Shown here piece by piece: positions 50,901 to 59,900 of a stretch of 64,000 nt of DNA (its first letter is position 1; each line of letters opens with the position of its first letter). The notes beneath the pieces are model-generated. The model did no database searches, was not told the origin of the DNA, and worked only from the letters and a program-made list of their open reading frames with translations. Source of the DNA: Bimastos eiseni. Its lineage: Eukaryota; Annelida; Clitellata; Crassiclitellata; Lumbricidae. The stretch is from contig OY365807.1 of assembly GCA_959347315.1 (NCBI GenBank), forward strand, positions 34,961,312 to 35,025,311, given 5' to 3'. The position numbers and the translations under genes were made by a program.

Positions 50901-53900
50901 AGAATTCCTTTACAGTATTCATGCTAATAAAAAAGGAGCCATTGAGGCAGAGAGACAGGAAGGTAGGGAGGCAGAGAGGCAGGTAGGTAGGGAGGCAGAG
51001 AGGCAGGTAGGTCGGGAGGCAGAGAGGCAGGTAGGTAGGGAGGCAGAGAGACAGGAAGGTAGGGAGGCAGAGGGACAGGAAGGTAGGGAGGCAGAGAGAC
51101 AGGAAGGTAGTGAGGCAGAGGGACAGGAAGGTAGGGAGGCAGAGAGACAGGAAGGTAGGGAGGCAGAGAGGCAGGTAGGTAGGGAGGCAGAGAGGCAGGT
51201 ATGTAGGGAGGCAGAGAGGCAGGTAGGAAGGGAGGCAGAGAGACAGGAAGGTAGGGAGGCAGAGAGGCAGGTAGGTAGGGAGGCAGAGAGGCAGGTAGGT
51301 AGGGAGGCAGAGAGGCAGGTATGTAGGGAGGCAGAGAGGCAGGAAGGTAGGGAGGCAGAGAGGCAGGTAGGTAGGGAGGCAGAGAGACAGGAAGGTAGGG
51401 AGGCAGAGAGACAGGAAGGTAGGGAGGCAGAGAGGCAGGTAGGTCGGGAGGCAGAGAGACAGGAAGGTAGGGAGGCAGAGGGACAGGAAGGTAGGGAGGC
51501 AGAGAGACAGGAAGGTAGGGAGGCAGAGAGACAGGAAGGTAGGGAGGCAGAGAGGCAGGTAGGTCGGGAGGCAGAGAGGCAGGTAGGTAGGGAGGCAGAG
51601 AGACAGGAAGGTAGGGAGGCAGAGAGACAGGAAGGTAGGGAGGCAGAGAGGCAGGTAGGTCGGGAGGCAGAGAGACAGGAAGGTAGGGAGGCAGAGGGAC
51701 AGGAAGGTAGGGAGGCAGAGAGACAGGAAGGTAGGGAGGCAGAGAGACAGGAAGGTAGGGAGGCAGAGAGGCAGGTAGGTAGGGAGGCAGAGAGGCAGGT
51801 AGGTAGGGAGGCAGAGAGACAGGAAGGTAGGGAGGCAGAGGGACAGGAAGGTAGGGAGGCAGAGAGACAGGAAGGTAGGGAGGCAGAGGGACAGGAAGGT
51901 AGGGAGGCAGAGAGACAGGAAGGTAGGGAGGCAGAGAGGCAGGTAGGTAGGGAGGCAGAGAGGCAGGTATGTAGGGAGGCAGAGAGGCAGGTAGGAAGGG
52001 AGGCAGAGAGACAGGAAGGTAGGGAGGCAGAGAGGCAGGTAGGTAGGGAGGCAGAGAGGCAGGTAGGTAGGGAGGCAGAGAGGCAGGTAGGTAGGGAGGC
52101 AGAGAGGCAGGTAGGTAGGGAGGCAGAGAGACAGGAAGGTAGGGAGGCAGAGGGACAGAAAGGTAGGGAGGCAGAGAGACAGGAAGGTAGGGAGGCAGAG
52201 AGACAGGAAGGTAGGGAGGCAGAGAGGCAGGTAGGTAGGGAGGCAGAGAGGCAGGTATGTAGGGAGGCAGAGAGGCAGGTAGGAAGGGAGGCAGAGAGAC
52301 AGGAAGGTAGGGAGGCAGAGAGGCAGGTAGGTAGGGAGGCAGAGAGGCAGGTAGGTAGGGAGGCAGAGAGGCAGGTAGGTAGGGAGGCAGAGAGGCAGGT
52401 AGGTAGGGAGGCAGAGAGACAGGAAGGTAGGGAGGCAGAGGGACAGGAAGGTAGGGAGGCAGAGAGACAGGAAGGTAGGGAGGCAGAGGGACAGGAAGGT
52501 AGGGAGGCAGAGAGGCAGGTAGGTAGGGAGGCAGAGAGGCAGGTAGGTAGGGAGGCAGAGAGGCAGGTAGGTAGGGAGGCAGAGAGACAGGAAGGCAGGG
52601 AGGCAGAGAGGCAGGTAGGAAGGGAGGCAGAGAGACAGGAAGGTAGGGAGGCAGAGGGACAGGAAGGTAGGGAGGCAGAGAGACAGGAAGGTAGGGAGGC
52701 AGAGAGGCAGGTAGGTAGGGAGGCAGAGAGGCAGGTAGGTAGGGAGGCAGAGAGACAGGAAGGCAGGGAGGCAGAGAGGCAGGTAGGAAGGGAGGCAGAG
52801 AGACAGGAAGGTAGGGAGGCAGAGGGACAGGAAGGTAGGGAGGCAGAGAGGCAGGTAGGTAGGGAGGCAGAGAGGCAGGTAGGTAGGGAGGCAGAGAGGC
52901 AGGTAGGTAGGGAGGCAGAGAGACAGGAAGGCAGGGAGGCAGAGAGGCAGGTAGGTAGGGAGGCAGAGAGGCAGGTATGTAGGGAGGCAGAGAGGCAGGT
53001 AGGAAGGGAGGCAGAGAGACAGGAAGGTAGGGAGGCAGAGAGGCAGGTAGGTCGGGAGGCAGAGACAGATGTCGCATCAGTGACATCAGCAAACAGGCAG
53101 GCAAACAGGCAGGCAAGGGAGGGAGGAAGGGCTGCAGATGTCATCCTCCATTGGTTGGTACTCAGAGGCTTTCTGTGACGATAGCAAAACTCAAGGAAAG
53201 ACGTTTTTCTTCTATTACATAATTCATGATAACTTTACAACTCCGACTGAAAGTAATAATTTAAAGCACAGAGAGTAATGTTCGAGCGATAATGATCTTT
53301 GACACCTTTTACTATAGAAAAATCTTTCAATGAAGATCAGAATATAAAAAGTGTAAAGGTCCTTTAAATAAGTTGGCATTAAACAAAACCTAAGCATATA
53401 TAACTGGAAGATCACCTCTTCTTTAAGCGCTTCGATCAGCCGCTCATAATCATGGACTTGATTCTTTAGTTCTGTGTTCATTGCATCCCTGAAACATTTA
53501 ACAAATAATGTAAATAGCATAAATGCTGTTAACCAAGTTTGGTGCATGTGTTACGAGTGTATGAGTGATGCTTAGAATGATGAATGATGCCCAAACAACA
53601 CTTAATAAATAGTCTAAAAAGCAAGAAATTGCTGGATTGACAGGAGCACATTAAAAACTAATACTCATTTTGTTGGTCAGAAGCTAATAAAGTCACCTTC
53701 TTTTCACTGTAATATCATTCAAGAAACATCAACAATCAATAAAAATCTTGGAAAAACTTTATTTTAGTACAATAACACATGACATCATCAGGTCAACATT
53801 TAGTAATTTTTATGTAAATTGAAAGACCTACAAATGGTGGTTTTCATCTTCTATTTGGGCAAAATTAGCTCCATTTTGAACAGAAAAACTTCTTGCAGGT

Positions 53901-56900
53901 CTACAACAAACAAAGAAAAACTGCACATGTCAATAGCTGCTACAGTTTTATCATTATTTAAATGTAGCTAATAAAATAAAAGTTTTATTCTGATTTAGCA
54001 AATTTTATTAATCACTTAATTTTTCAAAATATTTCTCAAAAGTCTAATTTAACATCATGTAATGATGTCTGTAATACTTGCATTGCACACCAGGCATCAG
54101 TGAATAGTTATCAGACATGAAAGCATAGCCCACAAAAACTCTCCATTGGAGAAAATTCATTCGAGATTGAAAGAATCAAAATCAGGATATCATAGGCAAG
54201 CAGGGCAAAGCAGACAAGTTCTAAGCTTAGACCTGAATGACATAAACATTAACCCTTTAACGACCAGCTGCAAATGTTTTCCCATACATTTTAGTACACG
54301 CTGGTCGTTAAAGGGTGAAACAGCTAGTAGGTAGACTGCACAAACTGGGTGGAAGCCTAAGATGATCAGTTACAGATAATCTTAGGGTTTTTGTTTTGTC
54401 ATCCTATCCATTTATTTTTTAGTGTGTTCATACCACACGACCATGACCACATTCTATTTTGTCTAACAACCATTTATTGATTTTATGAATCTGTTATGTA
54501 AATAAAGGTCAATAAAAAGAATGTTTTTTGTAATGTGTTATGCTATGTGTAATGTCATGTGTAATGTCATGTATTATACAATGTGCTATGTAATGTGTTA
54601 TGTCACATATTATTTGTTAGGTATTATATTATCTCTTATGTTGTTTGCTGTGTTACTATATTTGTTGGTGTGAGAGATGAGCAATTAACAAAGATAGGTT
54701 GCATGATTGAAATGAAAACCCTTGTAAACTGTGAATTTTTTAAAACTGAGTTCTTTTTTGATTGACAATACAGAGAGTGACAATGTTAATATTTGTAGAC
54801 TTAAAATGGCTTTGGACAAAGATGTAATTTCTGCAAACTGTGTGAAATTGACACCAGTTAAAAAGAAACTCAAGAAGTCAAGATGACTAAAAAGTAGGGT
54901 ATTGCTAGCGACGCTATGAAAGAACTCAATCATTCATTCTGACATTAAGAACACAATTTTGAGTCAGATATATTCGTTGCACAAGTCAAAATAAACATAC
55001 CTGTGATGAAGTGTCGGTTGTCCCATTATTCTCATACTCTTTAAAATTCGTGCTTCAGTTGGTGGAGCATGAGGAATACCCTTAAAATTCAAACACAATA
55101 CATTATTATATTTATCAATAACAGCTAGAAATAAAACATGTTAAAAATCATTAATAAACCTTTTCAACAACCACCTTTGTAAACATGATCCAGTTGAGTT
55201 CTTCATAGCTTAACTGAGAAGCATTACATTCCAATTGTCATTATGTTTAACAGCAATAAATGACATGCCCTCAAAGAAGAAATTACAAAGCATGTTGCTG
55301 GGACTCGTTCTCGTTAATTGAACTTATTATTATAACAATAATTATTATTATTACAAACATTTCTAACAGGTGCAAAACCAAACTGAGGCACAGTTAGTCT
55401 ATCATAAGGTGAAGAGCTGCTATAGAAGCCCAGATTATTATTATTATTAAATTAGTAACGTGCACAAGGTCACACCTAAATGTGAATCTGAGGCGCGGAT
55501 AGTCAGTCGCCAGGAGAAGATGCAATTAGATTTCAAAATCCTTGAAAGCCAAAGAGAAATAGTGAGTTTTGAGTCGCTTTTTGAAGGAAAGAAGTGAATT
55601 TGAGCTCCGAAGAGAGAGTGGCAGTCGATTCCATTCCCTAGGAGCAGAGACATGAAATGCACGAGAGCCCATAACTGTTCTGCATCGTGGTTCAACTAAA
55701 AGACCTGTACTTGATGATCGTAAGCATTGAGGAGGAATGTAAGGAGTTAGTAGAGCATGAATATAGGTAGGTGTACTGGTGATGATGGCTTTGTAGGTCA
55801 AACAAGCTAACTTAAATTTGATTCTGAATTCAACAGGGAGCCAATGCAAGTGGTGGAGTAGGGCAGAGCAGCATGTTCGTAGTGGGACACGTAGCACTAC
55901 TCGAACTAATGTATTTTGGATACATTGAAGCCTTTTGAGTTCAAGGTCTGAGAGACCGACAAAAAGTGAATTAGCATAATCGAGGCAAGAGGAGACAAGT
56001 GAGCAGGCTATAGTTTATGTGATGTATTGCCCTGATGTGGTAAAAACAAAATTTACAAAGGCTTGTTATGTGAGGTCGAAATGTGAGCTTGCTGTCAAGG
56101 GTAACCCCAAGTGTTTTAACAGAGTCTGAAAGTGGCACAGCAGTGCCAGCCAGTTCAATGCTAGAGAGCATAGAGAAAGAACGCAGGCATTGACATGAGC
56201 CAAATACAATTGCTTCAGACTTGTATGGGTTTATGGCCAAACCATTGAAACAGAACCAATCATATATGGATGAGAGGTATTCTTCCAGTTTTAGTTTACC
56301 AGACTGATCAGTGTGTGACAAGAGCAATATGGAGCTGAGTATCATCTGCATACTGTTGTAATTGAATTCCAAAGTGTTTAGCTATACGACTGATTGGGGA
56401 AGTAAAGGCTGTAAATAATAAAGGGCCGAGGACAGATCCTTGTGGCACTCCAGCAGTGCAAAGCGTGGGCTACGACCGAGCAGATCCAATGCCCACCTGC
56501 TGATTGCGGTCAACCAGGTATGAAGCTAACCAGTGTAAGGCAGTCCCAGAGACACCAAAGCTTTTTGCAAGTCTTGCAAGGAGTAACTGGTGGTCTACAG
56601 TGTCAAAGGCTGCACTAAGGTCAATACACACAGAGAGGCAGGCTTTACCATTGTCAATAGATGAGAAAATGTAATCCAGTGTAGAGACAAGAGTAGTTTC
56701 AGTGGAGTAACCTTTGTGATATGCTGACTGGTAGCGACTGAAGTTGGGAGAGGAAGTAATGTGTCTCTTGATACGCATAAGAAAAAGACGTTCAAGGATC
56801 TTGGAAATGTTATTGAGGTTGGAGATAGGTCTGAAGTTAGACAAATTGCTAGTGTCGAGGTCAGGCTTTTTAAGTAAAGGCGTGACTAAAGCAGATTTGA

Positions 56901-59900
56901 AGCATGAAGGAAAGCACCCATCAGCAAAAGATAGGTTGGCCAAGTGTGCAATGAGGTGAGAGATACATAAGAACAAGAGACGATGAGTGATGTAGGTATG
57001 AAGTCCAATGCTGATGATTTAGGAACCATGCTTTTGAGAAGATTAAAGACTTTAAAGAATGTGACAGGCGGTATGTCATCGAAGGCAGGGACGGAGAATT
57101 CGGAGTCAAGCAGCAAGTCACTCCACACTAAATTAGCAGCACATCTAGCAATTTTACATTTAAGATCAATAATTTTGTTAACAAAAAATGCTGCAAAATT
57201 TGAACACAGAGTCTGATTTTCTGTGTCTGAGTGTTGGCAGTTGTTTCTATCCTTTGAGTGTAGAAGACGCTGAGCGATGCGCCATCGGTCCTGAGGATTA
57301 TCAGCACTTTCAAGTTGGCTGCAGAAATACGAGCTTCGTGTATCGTTTATGAGTTTATTTGTTACACGGCAGTGTCGACGATAATACTGTCTATCCTCAT
57401 TAAGTCCAGAATGTTTCCACTTTCTTTCAAGTCGACGACGTTCCTTCTTCGCACGGGATGCTTCAGATGAGAGCCATCTAGTAATAGGTTTAGATGGTCG
57501 CCTGTAGCAAGTCTGAATCGGAGCGAGTTTGTCCAATATCAATGACACTGTTGTCTTCATTTGTTCTGCAAAATCGTTTGCACTGCTTGCAGGAGCTGTG
57601 AATAGGTCTGAGTCAATTAACATGTCACTGAGTGTTAAAGGGTCTATTGCTTTGATGTTTCGGAATACATGATGCACTGGTTGGCGATGAATGGAAGTTA
57701 TTATTTTACAAAGTACTAATTTATGATCAGATATAAGACCAGCATCGTTCACGTGCGTGTCATAGACTGTTGTTCGATCATCGGCTGCTAGAACGTTTAA
57801 GATGTTATCTCCTCGGGTAGGGATTTCAACATACTGGCGGAGACCGTAGGTATCGAAGGTATCGGCCAGTATGCTATTCATTCGACCTCCAGATCCAGAT
57901 GCTTGAAAGACAATGATAAAAGTGACTTCTGAGGAATTTTTTGAGATTAGAAAAGGAGTTCAAGCAATAGATGACACAGCGAGTCGAAACACAGCGAGTC
58001 GACTCAATTCCTTGGGGTCCACAGAATACATAACAGTGCTACACAATAGGCTCAACTAAAATACACAAAATGCTTAGACTCACTGTATCAATTCGTGCCT
58101 GAACATGACCATAGACTGTTGCACGTCCTGCTTGGTTGCTGAGAGACTGTTGCCTAAGGGCAACCACCTGCAAAACATGTCATAATAAGTGCACAGAAAC
58201 AAAAAATCCATTAGCCATACATTGATCGGTTATGGACATGTTTTCCTTTATGGCACATCAATTTACTAAATGCAAGTGCTAATAATTGAATGGACTCTTA
58301 TATATCTTAGTCATGGATGCTAACGGTTGACAATTATCTCTTCTATATCTTCAAATATAGAGCACAATTAAAAACGCTGATCTCAGGAAGAATGCCTAGT
58401 TAGTGAATGCAACATAGAAGAATCCATGATTTTCACAACAGGCTAACAAACATCAAGGTCTCATTTGGAAAACTGCCAAGAAGCAGTTTCTCTAAGACCA
58501 TCCAACAACCCTTGGAAATTAGATTAAATAATATGGTAAGGGCATTTAACCATAAAGAAAAGCCTTTGGTGAGTATTTCAAATGCTGCAAACTAGAAATC
58601 CTAATGGCACTCAAGTTAATTGTACAACGTATGTCATGCAAATTAAAGTCACACAATGAAGTACAAATATTAAACTATGAATGCTGTAGATGAAAAATTC
58701 AACCTTAACTTTAACTAATTTTAGCTCATGATACATGCTATGAACAAAACCTGCAAGATATTTAGTTTATTCAATAATTCTCATAATCAATATCATAGCT
58801 AATTAAGCAATAAGCATTGTGCAATAACCAAATTTTCAGATAAAATACAGATACATGTTGATAGTTATAATATTGGAACTTGAAACTAGAATATAACCTT
58901 CAGTTTCAAGCCGGCGTTTTGCTTTTCAAGCTCTCGTAACCTTTGCCTTAAGGTTTCCATATCATCATCTAATTGGACATCATGAATATTTCTCCCACCT
59001 GAATGCAAAAATCACAACAGATAGTAGCATGTGAAACTCATATCAATGACTCAAACACACATTAAACACACCATATTCTCCTAGAAAACAACCCACTAAA
59101 TTTGTACAATTCCATCAGAAAATTCTACATGCACACACATATAATATCTACACATTAAGACGAAACTATGTTTATATGTTCCACAAAAATTTGATCCACA
59201 GAACCGATTGCTCCCAAATTTTGCATGAATACTTCTTACCAGCTGAGAAAAAAACATAGAGGGTTCGCAATTCCAAAATCTTACCCCTTCAAGATCATAT
59301 TATTGGCTGAAAACTACGTGCAAACGCACTGAAATTATGCGTGAATTAGAAAGTCCTTGTGCCATGCTCCACAATTCATTGGCGCCGCCTGTCGAGTGCT
59401 CTGTGGCGAATGTAGTCTCCCACACCTTTTTAAGTGCATTCAGCATCCATATACATGTATAAAAACTATGAGGATGACCAGAAGGAACTGTTTGCACTCT
59501 GACAGTGCCAGTCCCAAGCCTGGATAAAGGAGGATGGCAATGCTAATAATCTTTGTTATCACACAGTGTCGTTAAACTGCAACTATTGTCAAGGAGAGAA
59601 GACAGAAAAAAAGTCAGAGAGAGACAGAAACACAGAGAGATAGAGAGGGACATAGAGGCAAAGGAGAGAAAAGTAGAGAAACAGAGACAGAGAGGAGAGA
59701 GAGAGACGGACAGAGACTAGAACAGAAACAGAGACAGACTGGGTTTACTCGAGAATGATCGACACTGGGAAATTACACTTTCTGAAGCAGCTTTAACGTC
59801 TTTTCCGGTGCAAATTAGAAACACTTCGCCATTGGTTGAACCTGGGCAAAGCTGGGTAATTGAGCAATTGTAATATATATTTATCTATAATATACAGTAC

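Noticed and set aside
50940..53062. CRISPR array
   Set aside because: There are no spacers; units are contiguous 24-bp copies in an intron of an animal gene.
50919..53144. Open frames of 741 and 730 codons on the minus strand (LPTCLSAS and LPPYLPAS repeats)
   Set aside because: They are a by-product of a 24-bp repeat that lacks stops in two frames. No domain, no start context, and they lie in an intron of RPGRIP1L.
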